Shown here: positions 37,026 to 47,552 of the stretch, one piece after another
Layout of the letters: each line of letters starts with the position of its first letter
Numbering within the stretch: position 1 is the first letter of the stretch
Assembly (NCBI RefSeq): GCF_030272895.1
Contig: NZ_JALRNF010000007.1
Coordinates: 101,656 to 165,655, forward strand
DNA length: 64,000 nucleotides
Direction of reading: 5' to 3'
Source of the DNA: Pseudomonas sp. BGr12
GTDB lineage: Bacteria > Pseudomonadota > Gammaproteobacteria > Pseudomonadales > Pseudomonadaceae
Position numbers and translations under genes: made by a program
The notes under the pieces: generated by a model
Database searches by the model: none
What the model was told of the DNA's origin: nothing
The model's input: the letters and a program-made list of their open reading frames with translations, nothing else

Positions 37026-39542
37026 ATGACGCAAGTCACGGTGAAAGAATTGGCCCAAGAGGTCGCTGCACCGGTAGAGCGCCTGCTGCAGCAGATGCGT
37101 GAGGCAGGTCTGCCGCACACCGACGCCGGTCAGGTAGTGACCGACAATGAGAAGCAGGCGTTGCTGGCTCATTTGAAGAGCAGCCACAAGGCTAAGGTGG
37201 AAGAACCGCGCAAGATTACCTTGCAGCGCAAGACCACCAGCACCCTGCGTGTCGCCGGCAGCAAGAGCATCAGCGTAGAAGTACGCAAGAAGAAAGTATT
37301 CGTTCAGCGCAGCCCGGAAGAAATCCAGGCCGAGCAGAAGCGCGAGCTGGAAGAGCGCCGTGCAGCGGAAAACGCTGTGCGTGAAAAGGCCGAGGCCGAA
37401 GCACGTCAGCGTGCCGAGGAAGAAGCCCGTCGCCAGCCAGCCGCTGCACCTGCAGCCGCTGCCGCACCTGCGCCTGCCGCTCCGGCAGCGCCTGCGCCTG
37501 CGCCAGTGATCGAGGTGGCCGACGCCGCCCCGGCACCGGTTGCCGAGCGCAAGAAGGACGACGTGCGTCGCAACGACAAGGCGCGTGACGAAGAGCGTCG
37601 TGGCGGCGAGCGCCGCAACGAAGCGCCGCGCGTGTCGGTCAAGGTCAAGGAAAAGGAAAAGGCGCCGACCCCGCGTGCCGCTCCACGTACCACCGACGAG
37701 GAAAGCGATGGCTTCCGTCGTGGCGGTCGTGGCAAGGGCAAGCCGAAGAAGCGCAACGTCCATGGTTTCCAGAACCCGACCGGTCCGGTTATCCGCGACG
37801 TGCAGATCGGCGAGACCATCACCGTTTCCGACCTGGCCAACCAGATGTCGGTCAAGGCGGCTGAAGTCGTCAAGTTCATGTTCAAGCTGGGCACTCCGGT
37901 GACCATCAACCAGGTGCTCGACCAGGAGACCGCTCAGCTGGTCGCCGAAGAGCTGGGCCACAAGGTCACCCTGATCAGCGACACCGCCCTGGAAGACTCC
38001 CTGGCCGAATCGCTGAAGTTTGAAGGCGAGACCGAGACCCGTGCGCCGGTCGTGACCGTAATGGGCCACGTTGACCACGGTAAGACCTCGCTGCTCGACT
38101 ACATCCGTCGTGCCAAGGTTGCCGCTGGCGAAGCCGGTGGTATTACCCAGCACATCGGTGCCTACCACGTGGAAACCGACCGCGGCATGGTCACCTTCCT
38201 CGACACCCCTGGCCACGCCGCGTTTACCGCCATGCGTGCCCGTGGTGCCAAGGCCACCGACATCGTGATCCTGGTGGTCGCGGCGGACGACGGCGTGATG
38301 CCACAAACCCGTGAAGCGGTCCAGCATGCCAAGGCTGCCGGCGTTCCACTGGTTGTCGCGGTGAACAAGATCGACAAGCCAGGCGCTGATATCGATCGCA
38401 TCCGTAACGAGCTGTCCGTCGAAGGCGTCACTTCCGAGGACTGGGGTGGAGACACGCCATTCGTCAAGGTATCGGCGAAGATGGGTACCGGCGTCGACGA
38501 ACTGCTCGAAGCGGTTCTGCTGCAGGCCGAGATCCTCGAGCTCAAGGCCACTCCATCGGCCCCAGGCCGTGGCGTAGTGGTCGAGTCGCGTCTGGACAAG
38601 GGCCGTGGCCCGGTAGCCACCGTGCTGGTCCAGGACGGTACCCTGCGTCAGGGCGACATGGTCCTGTGCGGTTCGAACTACGGCCGTGTACGTGCCATGC
38701 TCGACGAAAACGGCAAGCCTGTTAAGGAAGCCGGTCCGTCGATCCCGGTCGAGATCCTCGGCCTGGACGGCACCCCCGACGCCGGTGACGAGCTGTCGGT
38801 AGTGGCTGACGAGAAGAAAGCCCGTGAAGTTGCGCTGTTCCGCCAAGGCAAGTTCCGTGAAGTCAAACTGGCTCGTGCACATGCCGGCAAGCTCGAGAAC
38901 ATCTTCGAGAGCATGGGCCAGGAAGAGAAGAAGACCCTCAACATCGTCCTCAAGACCGATGTGCGTGGTTCCCTCGAGGCCTTGCAGGGCTCCCTGGGCA
39001 GCCTGGGCAACGACGAAGTACAGGTTCGCGTGATCGGTGGCGGCGTCGGTGGTATCACCGAGAGCGACGCCAACCTGGCGCTGGCCTCCAATGCAGTACT
39101 GTTCGGCTTCAACGTGCGTGCCGATGCCGGCGCGCGCAAGATCGTCGAGCAGGAAGGTCTGGATATGCGTTACTACAACGTGATCTACGACATCATTGAA
39201 GACGTCAAGAAAGCCCTGACCGGCATGCTCGGCAGCGATGTTCGCGAGAACATCCTGGGCGTCGCCGAAGTGCGTGATGTGTTCCGTTCGCCGAAGTTCG
39301 GTGCTATCGCCGGCTGTATGGTCATCGAGGGTACCGTGTACCGCAACCGTCCGATCCGCGTACTGCGCGAGGACGTGGTGATCTTCGAAGGCGAGCTGGA
39401 ATCGCTGCGCCGCTTCAAGGACGATGCCTCCGAAGTGCGTAACGGCATGGAGTGCGGTATCGGCGTGAAGAGCTACAACGACGTCAAGGTCGGCGACAAG
39501 ATCGAAGTCTTCGAGAAAGTCCAAGTGGCTCGTACGCTCTAA
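37026..39542 (+). CDS. infB: Translation initiation factor IF-2
   Basis: This 838-residue GTPase brings initiator tRNA to the ribosome. The N-terminus has IF2_N domains around a long charged and Ala/Pro-rich stretch (about residues 90-240). The G domain has [17 protein letters not shown] and NKIDKP. C-terminal domains bind fMet-tRNA, and its tRNA is encoded at the head of this same operon. Confidence 0.98.
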   Translation: MTQVTVKELAQEVAAPVERLLQQMREAGLPHTDAGQVVTDNEKQALLAHLKSSHKAKVEEPRKITLQRKTTSTLRVAGSKSISVEVRKKKVFVQRSPEEIQAEQKRELEERRAAENAVREKAEAEARQRAEEEARRQPAAAPAAAAAPAPAAPAAPAPAPVIEVADAAPAPVAERKKDDVRRNDKARDEERRGGERRNEAPRVSVKVKEKEKAPTPRAAPRTTDEESDGFRRGGRGKGKPKKRNVHGFQNPTGPVIRDVQIGETITVSDLANQMSVKAAEVVKFMFKLGTPVTINQVLDQETAQLVAEELGHKVTLISDTALEDSLAESLKFEGETETRAPVVTVMGHVDHGKTSLLDYIRRAKVAAGEAGGITQHIGAYHVETDRGMVTFLDTPGHAAFTAMRARGAKATDIVILVVAADDGVMPQTREAVQHAKAAGVPLVVAVNKIDKPGADIDRIRNELSVEGVTSEDWGGDTPFVKVSAKMGTGVDELLEAVLLQAEILELKATPSAPGRGVVVESRLDKGRGPVATVLVQDGTLRQGDMVLCGSNYGRVRAMLDENGKPVKEAGPSIPVEILGLDGTPDAGDELSVVADEKKAREVALFRQGKFREVKLARAHAGKLENIFESMGQEEKKTLNIVLKTDVRGSLEALQGSLGSLGNDEVQVRVIGGGVGGITESDANLALASNAVLFGFNVRADAGARKIVEQEGLDMRYYNVIYDIIEDVKKALTGMLGSDVRENILGVAEVRDVFRSPKFGAIAGCMVIEGTVYRNRPIRVLREDVVIFEGELESLRRFKDDASEVRNGMECGIGVKSYNDVKVGDKIEVFEKVQVARTL

Positions 39543-39603
39543 GCATCGAGCATGGGAGGCGCGAAACGCCCGCCGCAAGGCGGTCGCCAGCGACCCTGAA
39601 CGC

Positions 39604-39637
39604 AACGCCCGGTCAGGCTCAAGCCTGGTCGGGCGTT
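39604..39637 (+). terminator. Long hairpin between infB and rbfA
   Basis: AACGCCCG pairs with CGGGCGTT and CAGGCT with AGCCTG, separated by a symmetric GT/GT internal loop, with a CA apical loop. It is followed by TTGCC, so it is a weak terminator, RNase site or 3' stabiliser inside the operon. The gap is 121 bases. Confidence 0.55.
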
Positions 39638-39663
39638 TGCCGCTTTAGTTACAGGTAGCAAAA

Positions 39664-40062
39664 ATGGCAAAAGAATATAGCCGTACCCAACGCATTGGCG
39701 ATCAGATGCAGCGCGAGCTGGCCCAGCTGATCCGTCGCGAAGTCAAGGACCCACGCGTGGGCCTTGTGACCATCACTGCCGTTGACGTCAGCCGCGATGT
39801 CGGCCACGCCAAGGTCTACATCACCGTGATGGGCCAGGACAGCAGCGAAGACATCAAGCAGAGCCTGAAAGTGCTCAACAGCGCCGCAGGCTTCCTGCGC
39901 ATGCAGCTGGGCAAGGAAATGAAACTGCGCAGCGTGCCGCAACTGCATTTCCACTACGACGAGAGCGTCACCCGTGGTGCTCACCTGTCGGCCCTGATCG
40001 AGCGCGCCGTGGCCGAAGACAGCCAGCACCAGCCGGCCGATACCCCGGACACCAAGGAGTAA
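39664..40062 (+). CDS. rbfA: Ribosome-binding factor A
   Basis: This 132-residue KH-fold protein matures the 30S subunit. It has the family N-terminus [27 protein letters not shown]. An acidic, disordered C-terminal tail ends DTPDTKE. Its stop lies 3 bases before the truB start. Confidence 0.97.
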   Translation: MAKEYSRTQRIGDQMQRELAQLIRREVKDPRVGLVTITAVDVSRDVGHAKVYITVMGQDSSEDIKQSLKVLNSAAGFLRMQLGKEMKLRSVPQLHFHYDESVTRGAHLSALIERAVAEDSQHQPADTPDTKE

Positions 40063-40065
40063 GCG

Positions 40066-40983
40066 GTGGCCCAGGTCAAACGTATCCGTCGCAACGTCAG
40101 CGGCATCATCCTGCTCGACAAGCCGCTGGGGTTCACCTCCAACGCGGCCCTGCAGAAGGTCCGCTGGCTGCTCAACGCCGAGAAGGCCGGGCACACCGGC
40201 AGCCTCGACCCACTGGCCAGCGGCGTACTGCCACTGTGCTTCGGCGAGGCCACCAAGTTCTCCCAGTACCTGCTCGATTCCGACAAGGGCTACGAGACCG
40301 TCATGCAACTGGGGCAGACCACCACCACCGGCGACGCCGAAGGTGAAGTGCTGAAGTCTCGCGAAGTGACCGTTGGTCGCGCCGAAATTGAAGCGGTCCT
40401 GCCACAATTTCGTGGTGAAATCAGTCAGATACCACCGATGTACTCGGCCCTCAAGCGCGATGGCCAGCCGTTGTACAAGCTGGCACGTGCAGGGGAAGTA
40501 GTGGAGCGCGAGGCGCGTTCTGTTACTATTAACCGCTTGGAGTTGCTCGAGTGCGAAGGCACCCGGGTCCGCCTGTCGGTCGGTTGCAGCAAAGGCACCT
40601 ACATCCGCACCCTGGTCGAGGATATCGGCGAGCTGCTGGGCTGTGGTGCATATGTCGCCGAACTGCGCCGGACCCACGCCGGTCCCTTCGAGCTGGCCCA
40701 GACCGTGACCCTCGAGGAACTCGAGCAGGTCCACGCCGAGGGTGGCAACGAAGCGGTCGATCGCTTCCTGATGCCGTCCGACAGCGGTCTGCAGGACTGG
40801 CCTCTGCTGCAGTTCTCCGAGCACAGCGCTTTCTACTGGCTGCACGGCCAGCCGGTAAGGGCCCCCGACGCGCCGAAGTTCGGCATGGTGCGGGTACAGG
40901 ATCACAACGGTCGCTTCATCGGTATCGGTGAAGTGAGCGAAGACGGGCGCATTGCGCCGCGTCGACTGATTCGGTCGGAATGA
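40066..40983 (+). CDS. truB: tRNA pseudouridine-55 synthase
   Basis: This 305-residue enzyme makes pseudouridine 55 in the T loop of tRNAs. The catalytic aspartate lies in [15 protein letters not shown], and a PUA-like C-terminal domain follows. A GTG start at 40066 has AAGGAG 6 bases upstream, and this site overlaps the end of rbfA. Confidence 0.97.
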   Translation: MAQVKRIRRNVSGIILLDKPLGFTSNAALQKVRWLLNAEKAGHTGSLDPLASGVLPLCFGEATKFSQYLLDSDKGYETVMQLGQTTTTGDAEGEVLKSREVTVGRAEIEAVLPQFRGEISQIPPMYSALKRDGQPLYKLARAGEVVEREARSVTINRLELLECEGTRVRLSVGCSKGTYIRTLVEDIGELLGCGAYVAELRRTHAGPFELAQTVTLEELEQVHAEGGNEAVDRFLMPSDSGLQDWPLLQFSEHSAFYWLHGQPVRAPDAPKFGMVRVQDHNGRFIGIGEVSEDGRIAPRRLIRSE

Positions 40984-41072
40984 TCGAAACCTTCGGTGTC
41001 AGGCCCAGGCCTGGCACTGGCGGCAAAGAGGATGGCTGTTAGTAGGCACGGTCAGCCCTCACTTTATGAATA

Positions 41073-41117
41073 CAGGGATCTGTCCCTGGCCTATTGGAAA
41101 CCGTTTGTTCGGTTTCC
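41073..41117 (+). promoter_or_regulatory. Two tandem hairpins in rpsO leader
   Basis: CAGGGA-TCTG-TCCCTG (41073-41088) and GGAAACCG-TTTGTT-CGGTTTCC (41096-41117) lie just upstream of the rpsO ribosome-binding site (TTGGAG, about 41125). S15 represses its own mRNA through such leader structures in several bacteria. That use here is inferred. Confidence 0.45.
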
Positions 41118-41136
41118 CTTGATTTGGAGAAGCCAG

Positions 41137-41406
41137 ATGGCACTCAGCGTTGAAGAAAAAGCAAAGATCGTTGGCGAATTCCAGCAAGCTGCTGGTGACA
41201 CCGGTAGCCCGGAAGTGCAAGTTGCACTGCTGACCGCCAACATCAACAAACTGCAAGGCCACTTCAAGGCCAACGGTAAAGACCACCACTCCCGTCGTGG
41301 CCTGATCCGTATGGTAAACCAGCGTCGTAAGCTGCTGGACTACCTGAAAGGCAAAGACACCACTCGTTACAGCGCCCTGATCGGTCGTCTGGGTCTGCGT
41401 CGCTAA
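41137..41406 (+). CDS. rpsO: Ribosomal protein S15
   Basis: This 89-residue 30S protein binds 16S rRNA helices. It has the family motif [23 protein letters not shown] and the conserved [25 protein letters not shown] at 41137 gives the exact family length. Confidence 0.98.
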   Translation: MALSVEEKAKIVGEFQQAAGDTGSPEVQVALLTANINKLQGHFKANGKDHHSRRGLIRMVNQRRKLLDYLKGKDTTRYSALIGRLGLRR

Positions 41407-41430
41407 TAGCGTCCTGGCCAGTGGTGTGCA

Positions 41431-41486
41431 CGGCGTGTTGCATTCTTCGCTTTCGATGCCTGGCGTCGGAAGCGATGAACACGCCG
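41431..41486 (+). ncRNA. RNase III-type stem-loop in pnp leader
   Basis: CGGCGTGTT (41431-41439) pairs with AACACGCCG (41478-41486), CAT with ATG, and after a small bulge an 11-pair upper stem closes over CCTGG. The total is about 23 pairs. It lies in the 251-base rpsO-pnp gap. In E. coli an RNase III-cut hairpin in this place mediates PNPase autocontrol, so the same is likely here. Confidence 0.7.
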
Positions 41487-41657
41487 CGCGTATCTATGAG
41501 GTTGGCTGTCTGTCTCGCCTGAGCGGTTTACCGCAAGGGCAGGGCAGGCTCCCAACCTCTAGTTTTATCTGGACGGTCAATGGGGCCGATTCCCCGTTCT
41601 GCCCAAGAATTCGCAAGAACCAGTTCCCCCAGAGCCACTGAAAAAAGGTAGGAAACC

Positions 41658-43763
41658 GTGAACCCGGTAATCAAGAAGTTCCAGTTCGGTCAATCGACCG
41701 TTACCCTCGAGACGGGCCGTATTGCCCGCCAAGCGTCCGGCGCCGTGCTGGTCACCGTCGACAACGATGTCACCGTACTGGTGACCGTGGTCGGTGCCAA
41801 GCAGGCTGATCCAGGCAAAGGCTTCTTCCCCCTGTCCGTTCACTATCAGGAAAAGACCTACGCCGCCGGCAAGATCCCTGGTGGTTTCTTCAAGCGTGAA
41901 GGCCGTCCTTCCGAGAAAGAAACCCTGACCTCGCGCCTGATCGACCGCCCGATCCGTCCGCTGTTCCCTGAAGGCTTCATGAACGAAGTGCAGGTTGTCT
42001 GCACCGTCGTTTCCACCAGCAAGAAGACCGATCCGGACATCGCTGCGATGATCGGTACCTCGGCTGCCCTGGCCATCTCCGGCATTCCGTTCGAAGGCCC
42101 GATCGGCGCCGCCCGTGTTGCTTTCCACGAAAGCACCGGCTACCTGCTGAACCCGACCTACGAGCAACTGGCTGCCTCGAGCCTGGACATGGTCGTTGCC
42201 GGTACCTCCGACGCCGTTCTGATGGTTGAATCGGAAGCCAAAGAGCTGACCGAAGACCAGATGCTGGGCGCTGTCCTGTTCGCCCACGACGAATTCCAGG
42301 CGGTTATTCAGGCGGTCAAAGAGCTGGCTGCCGAAGCTGGCAAGCCAACCTGGGACTGGAAACCAGCCGCTGCCAACACCGCACTGTTCGACGCCATCCG
42401 CGCCGAGTTCGGCGAAGCCGTTTCCCAGGGCTACACCATCACCGTCAAGGCCGACCGCTATGCGCGCCTGGGTGAGCTGCGTGACCAGGCCGTCGCCAAG
42501 TTCTCCGGCGAAGAAGGCCAGCCATCGGCTGGCGAAGTCAAAGACATCTTCGGCGAAATCGAATACCGCACCGTTCGCGAAAACATCGTCAACGGCAAGC
42601 CACGTATCGACGGTCGCGACACCAAGACCGTACGTCCGCTGAACATCGAAGTCGGCGTGCTGCCCAAGACCCACGGTTCGGCGCTGTTCACCCGTGGCGA
42701 AACCCAGGCCCTGGTCGTTGCGACCCTGGGTACTGCCCGTGACGCCCAGCTGCTCGACACCCTCGAAGGCGAGAAGAAAGACCCCTTCATGCTGCACTAC
42801 AACTTCCCGCCGTTCTCGGTGGGCGAGTGTGGTCGCATGGGCGGTGCTGGCCGTCGCGAAATCGGTCACGGTCGTCTGGCCCGTCGCTCGGTCCAGGCCA
42901 TGCTGCCAGCCGCTGACGTGTTCCCGTACACCATCCGCGTGGTATCGGAAATCACCGAGTCCAACGGCTCCAGCTCCATGGCTTCGGTCTGCGGTGCTTC
43001 CCTGGCCCTGATGGACGCCGGTGTACCGATGAAGGCGCCGGTTGCCGGTATTGCCATGGGTCTGGTCAAAGAAGGCGAGAAGTTCGCCATCCTGACCGAC
43101 ATCCTCGGTGACGAAGACCACCTGGGCGACATGGACTTCAAGGTTGCCGGTACCGCCAAAGGCGTTACCGCGCTGCAGATGGACATCAAGATCAACGGCA
43201 TCACCGAAGAGATCATGGAAATCGCCCTGGGCCAGGCCCTGGAAGCGCGCCTGAACATCCTCGGTCAGATGAACCAGATCATCGGTCAGTCCCGTAGCGA
43301 GCTGTCGGAAAACGCTCCGACCATGATCGCCATGAAGATCGACACCGACAAGATCCGTGACGTCATCGGTAAAGGCGGCGCGACCATTCGTGCCATCTGC
43401 GAAGAGACCAAGGCTTCGATCGATATCGAAGACGACGGCTCGATCAAGATCTTCGGTGAGACCAAAGACGCCGCTGAAGCTGCTCGCCAGCGCGTCCTGA
43501 GCATCACTGCAGAAGCCGAGATCGGCAAGATCTACGTCGGCAAGGTCGAGCGCATCGTTGACTTCGGTGCCTTCGTCAACATCCTGCCGGGCAAGGACGG
43601 TCTGGTGCACATCTCCATGCTGAGCGATGCTCGCGTCGAGAAAGTCACCGACATCCTCAAGGAAGGTCAGGAAGTCGAAGTACTGGTACTGGACGTGGAC
43701 AACCGCGGCCGTATCAAGCTGTCGATCAAGGACGTGGCTGCCGCCAAGGCATCCGGCGTTTAA
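41658..43763 (+). CDS. pnp: Polynucleotide phosphorylase
   Basis: This 701-residue 3'-5' exoribonuclease has two RNase PH domains, a KH domain ([16 protein letters not shown]) and an S1 domain ([23 protein letters not shown]). A GTG start follows GGTAGGAAACC. It is the last gene of the nusA-infB-rpsO unit and is followed by a strong terminator. Confidence 0.98.
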   Translation: MNPVIKKFQFGQSTVTLETGRIARQASGAVLVTVDNDVTVLVTVVGAKQADPGKGFFPLSVHYQEKTYAAGKIPGGFFKREGRPSEKETLTSRLIDRPIRPLFPEGFMNEVQVVCTVVSTSKKTDPDIAAMIGTSAALAISGIPFEGPIGAARVAFHESTGYLLNPTYEQLAASSLDMVVAGTSDAVLMVESEAKELTEDQMLGAVLFAHDEFQAVIQAVKELAAEAGKPTWDWKPAAANTALFDAIRAEFGEAVSQGYTITVKADRYARLGELRDQAVAKFSGEEGQPSAGEVKDIFGEIEYRTVRENIVNGKPRIDGRDTKTVRPLNIEVGVLPKTHGSALFTRGETQALVVATLGTARDAQLLDTLEGEKKDPFMLHYNFPPFSVGECGRMGGAGRREIGHGRLARRSVQAMLPAADVFPYTIRVVSEITESNGSSSMASVCGASLALMDAGVPMKAPVAGIAMGLVKEGEKFAILTDILGDEDHLGDMDFKVAGTAKGVTALQMDIKINGITEEIMEIALGQALEARLNILGQMNQIIGQSRSELSENAPTMIAMKIDTDKIRDVIGKGGATIRAICEETKASIDIEDDGSIKIFGETKDAAEAARQRVLSITAEAEIGKIYVGKVERIVDFGAFVNILPGKDGLVHISMLSDARVEKVTDILKEGQEVEVLVLDVDNRGRIKLSIKDVAAAKASGV

Positions 43764-43776
43764 GCGCGACGCGTTG

Positions 43777-43804
43777 AAAAAGGACCCTTCGGGGTCCTTT
43801 TTTT
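43777..43804 (+). terminator. Terminator of pnp operon
   Basis: AAAAAGGACCC-TTCG-GGGTCCTTTTTTT is a textbook intrinsic terminator 14 bases after the pnp stop codon. Confidence 0.92.
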
Positions 43805-43840
43805 ATGCCTGCGCAAAAGGCCCTGGGGACTTGCAACTTG

Positions 43841-43876
43841 CATGCAGAATTTTGCCCGGGCATTGCAAAATGCATG
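43841..43876. promoter_or_regulatory. Dyad upstream of BON-protein promoter
   Basis: CATGC and ATTTTGC on the left (43841-43855) pair with GCAAAAT and GCATG on the right (43865-43876). The dyad is centred about 80 bases before the sigma-54-like promoter, where an enhancer-binding activator would sit. It does not match TGTTAC-N14-GTAACA. Confidence 0.4.
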
Positions 43877-43940
43877 ACCCAGGATTTTAGGTTTCAACTT
43901 AACTTATTGATTTGTAAGAGGTTTATGGTAGGAGTGAAGC

Positions 43941-43956
43941 TGGCACAGGCCCTGCT
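43941..43956 (+). promoter_or_regulatory. Sigma-54-type promoter of BON-domain gene
   Basis: TGGCACAGGCCCTGCT has GG and GC exactly 10 bases apart and a perfect -24 box (TGGCAC). The start would fall near 43967, 56 bases before the ATG. It is the same pattern as the crcZ promoter at 58968-58983. Confidence 0.65.
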
Positions 43957-44022
43957 ACAGTTTCTATACCCCTGCTGCCAGGACTGAAGGCGCAGACTTT
44001 TCGAAAAACAGGAGTGTCTCGT

Positions 44023-44373
44023 ATGAAGAAGTTCGCTATTGCTGCCGCAACTGCCACCGCCTTGAGCCTGACCCTGGCCCACGCGGCATTCGCCCAACAG
44101 CCTGTCCAGGCCCCACTGACCCTCGCGGCCGGTGAAATGACCGAGGCAAAAGAAGCGACCTCCGATACCTGGATCACTACCAAGGTCAAGGCAGACCTGA
44201 TGACCGAGAAAGGTATTCCGGGCACTGACATCGAGGTTGAGACCAACAAAGGCGTGGTTTCCCTGTCGTCCACCAGGGCGGTGACCGAGTCGCAGAAAGA
44301 GATGGCGGTGGCGATCACCAAGAAGATCAAAGGTGTTAAGGCTGTGTCGGCTGATGGCCTGAAAGCCGAATAA
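44023..44373 (+). CDS. BON-domain periplasmic protein (OsmY-like)
   Basis: This 116-residue exported protein has a signal peptide (MKKFAIAAATATALSLTLAHAAFA) and one BON domain (DTWITTKVKADLMTEKGIPG to IKGVKAVSADGLK), a fold thought to bind phospholipid surfaces. ATG at 44023 lies 8 bases after AGGAG. The GTG at 44014 overlaps that site and is rejected. It is a single-gene unit between two terminators. Confidence 0.88.
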   Translation: MKKFAIAAATATALSLTLAHAAFAQQPVQAPLTLAAGEMTEAKEATSDTWITTKVKADLMTEKGIPGTDIEVETNKGVVSLSSTRAVTESQKEMAVAITKKIKGVKAVSADGLKAE

Positions 44374-44388
44374 GCACAAACCCTGAAG

Positions 44389-44412
44389 CCCCGGCACTAG
44401 TGCCGGGGTTTT
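44389..44412 (+). terminator. Terminator of BON-domain gene
   Basis: CCCCGGCACTAGTGCCGGGG is a perfect palindrome followed by TTTTG, 15 bases after the stop codon. Confidence 0.88.
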
Positions 44413-44439
44413 GCTTTGTAGCCGCTGTCGCGAGGCTCG

Positions 44440-44509
44440 GTAGGAGCGGGCTTGCCCCGCGATCGCGTGTCATCAGTCACATCGCATCGCGGGGCAAGCC
44501 CGCTCCTAC
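44440..44509. repeat. Inverted REP pair 4
   Basis: Two REP arms (GTAGGAGCGGGCTTGCCCCG and its complement) face each other in the convergent gap between the BON-domain gene and the DUF748 gene, 22 bases from the stop codon of the latter. Confidence 0.9.
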
Positions 44510-44530
44510 AGGATTTGAGTTCGCTCTTTG

Positions 44531-47473
44531 TTACTCCGCATCCAGGTGCAGCGGGGTGATCACCCGGCCATCAGGCTCGGCCTGCCCCAGGTTGGCATCG
44601 ATGAAGTACACCCGGTCATCTTCCAGCTTGGCCTTGTCGACCAGGTAGTCCTTGATGCTGCTGGCCCGTGCCTGGCCCAGCTGGCGCAGCAGAACGGCGC
44701 TTTCACCCCAGGACTTGAGTACCGCCTCGCGCAGCTGGGTGGTGCGCTGTTCGCGGTCCAACTGCTCCCATTCGGCCGGTGGCTGCTGCTTGAGGCGGGT
44801 GCGGTAGATGCCTTCGAGCATCGAAGGCTTGTCGCCGTCGGGCACTTTAAGGTCCGAAGCTTGTGCCGGGACCTTGTCGCCGCGGCGCTGCAGGATCTTG
44901 TAGTAGGTGCTCTGGTATTCGCGCTCCAGACGCTGCTGGGCAATCAACGGACCGTCACTGCTCTGGGCGCTGGTGCCTTCGATTTCCAGGCGCAGGGCCG
45001 GGCGTTCCCTGAGCGCGGCGGCGAGTTTGTCCAGGGCGCCCTGGGCATCGGGAGCCAGGTCGCTGGAGCCGGGGGCGAAGGCGACACTGCCCAGGTCCTG
45101 GGCGTCGCCGCCGCTGACCAGGCCGCCAATGAACTTGAACGGTGCCTGGGCCGCACGCAGCACCAGGTTGCGCAGGGTTTGCCAGACGATCGGCATGACG
45201 CTGAACTGAGGGTCGTTGAGGTCGCCAGAGACCGGCAACTCGATGGAAATCTTGCCCTCGGTATCCTTGAGCAGCGCCACCGCCAGGCGGATCGGCAGGT
45301 CGACCGCATCGGGGCTGTCGACTTTCTCACCCAGCTGCAGCTGCTCGACCACCACCTTGTTCTCGGCCTTCAGGCGGCCCTGGGTGATGACGTAGTGCAG
45401 GTCGATGTTCAGCCGGCCCTTGCGGATGCGGAAGCCCGCAAATTTGCCCGAGTAAGGCGTCAGGGTGGTCAGCTCGACGCGTTTGAAGCTGGTGGCGATG
45501 TCCAGGCTGGCCATCGGGTCGAAGGGGTTCAGCGCGCCCTTGATGGTCACGGGCGCATAGCGATCAACCTTGCCCTTGATATCGACCTTGGCCGGTTTGG
45601 GCTGGCGATTGTCGATGGTGCCGATCTGGCCGTTGAGCTGCTGGATGGCGGTGGCGAAGTTGGGGGTCAGGCTGAAGTCGGCGAAGTTGGCCGAGCCGTC
45701 GTCGATATCGATGGCGCCGATGCGAATGCCCAGCGGCTTGCTGCTGCCGGCCGCGGGCTTGGCACTGCCCTTGGCCTGGGCCTGCGCAGTGGCGGGCTGC
45801 GGGATCAGCAGGTCATCGATGTTGGTGGTGCGGTCTTCGTTGATCATGAAGCGCGCATAGGGTTGTTTGAAGCTGACCTTGCCAATGCTCAGGGCATCGC
45901 CATGACGATAGGAGAGGCCGTCCAGGTTCAGCTGCTGCCATTTGACGAAGTCGCGGTCCTTGATGGTGTCCAGGGTGTGCAACTGGTTGACCTGGGCCTT
46001 GCCGTCGATGCTGAAGGCCAGCGGCGCGGTGCTCTTGAGATCGACATTGAGGTCGCTGCCGAGCATGCCGCTGCGCAGTTCCAGGCGGATGAAGGGGCTG
46101 ATGTAGGCCTGGGCCACGCGCAGGTCGATGTCCTGGGTGCTGACCTTGAGTTTGGCGGTCACCGGTGCGAGGTTGACCTCACCGGCGGCCTGCAGCTTGC
46201 CTTGCTTGCCCACGCCGGTATCGAGCTTGAGGGTGAAGGGCGACTGGTTGAGGCTGTCGAAGTTCTGCAGGTCGAGGTTCAACGGGCCGACATCCAGCGC
46301 CACCGGCTCTTTCTGCGAGCGGTCGGCCAGGTGCACCAGGTAATTGCGCAGTTGCACGTCCTTGAGCAGCACCTGCCAGGGTTTGTCCGGCGCGTCGCTG
46401 GCTGGCTTCTCTTCGGCGGCGGCAGGCTCGGCTTTTTCCTTGGGCGTGGCCTTGGCCGGCTGGCTGGCGAACAGCTTCTGCCAGTCGAGCTGGCCATCGG
46501 ACTCCAGGGCGGCCCAGGTTTCCAGCTTCTCGCTGCGGATCTTGCCGACAGTGACCAATTGCTTGGCCAGGTCCACCGAGGTCTCGCTGACATCCAGGCG
46601 GGCCAGGCGCGCCAGTTGACGGCCATCCGGCGCCTTGATGGCGAAGGGCGCAATGCTCACCGAGGTGTTGTCGAGCAGCAGCTCGGTTTGCTTGGACAGG
46701 TTGAGCTTGTAGTGGGTATCGAGGCTGACCACGCCTTCTTCCAGCACCAGCGGCACGGCATCGCGGACATAGGGCCAGAAGGCCTTCATCTTGCCGTCGG
46801 TGAGCTTCAGGGTGCCTTCGGAGGCAAGGGGCACCAGGCTGAAGGTGCCGCTCCAGTCGATGCGACCACCGTGCGGGCCGATCGCTACCAGGGTCATGTC
46901 GGAGCTATCGTCGGGCAGGGTGCTGAGGTTCTTCAGCTCCAGGTTCATCGAGTCGTAGAGGAACTCGATCGGCTCGCTGGGGCGCAGGTCCTGGAAGTGC
47001 AGGTAACCCTCATGCAGCTTGATGCTGCCGATGCGCACCGGAAACGGGTCGCTGGGCGGCGTTTCAGGCTTGGCTTCGCTGGGCGGCAGCTTGAACAGTT
47101 GAGTGAGGTTCAGGCTGCCATCCTTGGCGAACAGCAGTTCGGTACGCGGCGTGTCCAGCTCGACGCCGGCCAGGTGCAGGGCGCCGGTCCACAGGCTGTC
47201 GAGTTCGAGGTTGGCGTACAGGCGCTCGAAACCGACCTGTTCCTTGCCCGGCTCGCCGATCTTCAGGCCCCACAGGGTCAGCTCCAGGCTGAACGGGTTG
47301 AGCTCGATGCGCTGCAAGTGGGCGGGCACCGTGGCGTAGTTGGCCAACTGCTGGTTGGCGATACGCAGGGCTACCCCTGGGAGAATCAGAAAGCCGAGCA
47401 AGCTGTACAGGGCCACGGCGGCCAGCATGGCGCCGAGGGCGCGTTTCAATCCTTTGGGCATGTGTGGCGTCAT
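44531..47473 (-). CDS. DUF748/AsmA-like envelope protein
   Basis: This large 980-residue protein has one N-terminal membrane anchor (ALGAMLAAVALYSLLGFLILPG) and a long repeated beta-rich periplasmic part of the DUF748/AsmA type, with an Ala/Lys/Pro-rich linker (about 360-400). The last 150 residues (LAPDAQGALDKLAAALRERPALRLEIEG) resemble an OmpA-like peptidoglycan-binding fold. AsmA-like proteins are linked to lipid movement across the envelope. ATG at 47473 is preferred, with alternatives ATG 47461 and GTG 47506. The equally long opposite-strand frame is a shadow. Confidence 0.82.
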   Translation of the reverse strand: MTPHMPKGLKRALGAMLAAVALYSLLGFLILPGVALRIANQQLANYATVPAHLQRIELNPFSLELTLWGLKIGEPGKEQVGFERLYANLELDSLWTGALHLAGVELDTPRTELLFAKDGSLNLTQLFKLPPSEAKPETPPSDPFPVRIGSIKLHEGYLHFQDLRPSEPIEFLYDSMNLELKNLSTLPDDSSDMTLVAIGPHGGRIDWSGTFSLVPLASEGTLKLTDGKMKAFWPYVRDAVPLVLEEGVVSLDTHYKLNLSKQTELLLDNTSVSIAPFAIKAPDGRQLARLARLDVSETSVDLAKQLVTVGKIRSEKLETWAALESDGQLDWQKLFASQPAKATPKEKAEPAAAEEKPASDAPDKPWQVLLKDVQLRNYLVHLADRSQKEPVALDVGPLNLDLQNFDSLNQSPFTLKLDTGVGKQGKLQAAGEVNLAPVTAKLKVSTQDIDLRVAQAYISPFIRLELRSGMLGSDLNVDLKSTAPLAFSIDGKAQVNQLHTLDTIKDRDFVKWQQLNLDGLSYRHGDALSIGKVSFKQPYARFMINEDRTTNIDDLLIPQPATAQAQAKGSAKPAAGSSKPLGIRIGAIDIDDGSANFADFSLTPNFATAIQQLNGQIGTIDNRQPKPAKVDIKGKVDRYAPVTIKGALNPFDPMASLDIATSFKRVELTTLTPYSGKFAGFRIRKGRLNIDLHYVITQGRLKAENKVVVEQLQLGEKVDSPDAVDLPIRLAVALLKDTEGKISIELPVSGDLNDPQFSVMPIVWQTLRNLVLRAAQAPFKFIGGLVSGGDAQDLGSVAFAPGSSDLAPDAQGALDKLAAALRERPALRLEIEGTSAQSSDGPLIAQQRLEREYQSTYYKILQRRGDKVPAQASDLKVPDGDKPSMLEGIYRTRLKQQPPAEWEQLDREQRTTQLREAVLKSWGESAVLLRQLGQARASSIKDYLVDKAKLEDDRVYFIDANLGQAEPDGRVITPLHLDAE

Positions 47474-47552
47474 CTGTCTCGAACGGGAGTGGTTGGAGTA
47501 TGGCACGTAAAAACGGTTCCGAAGCTACCTCCCGAAATAGCCAAAAATTGTG

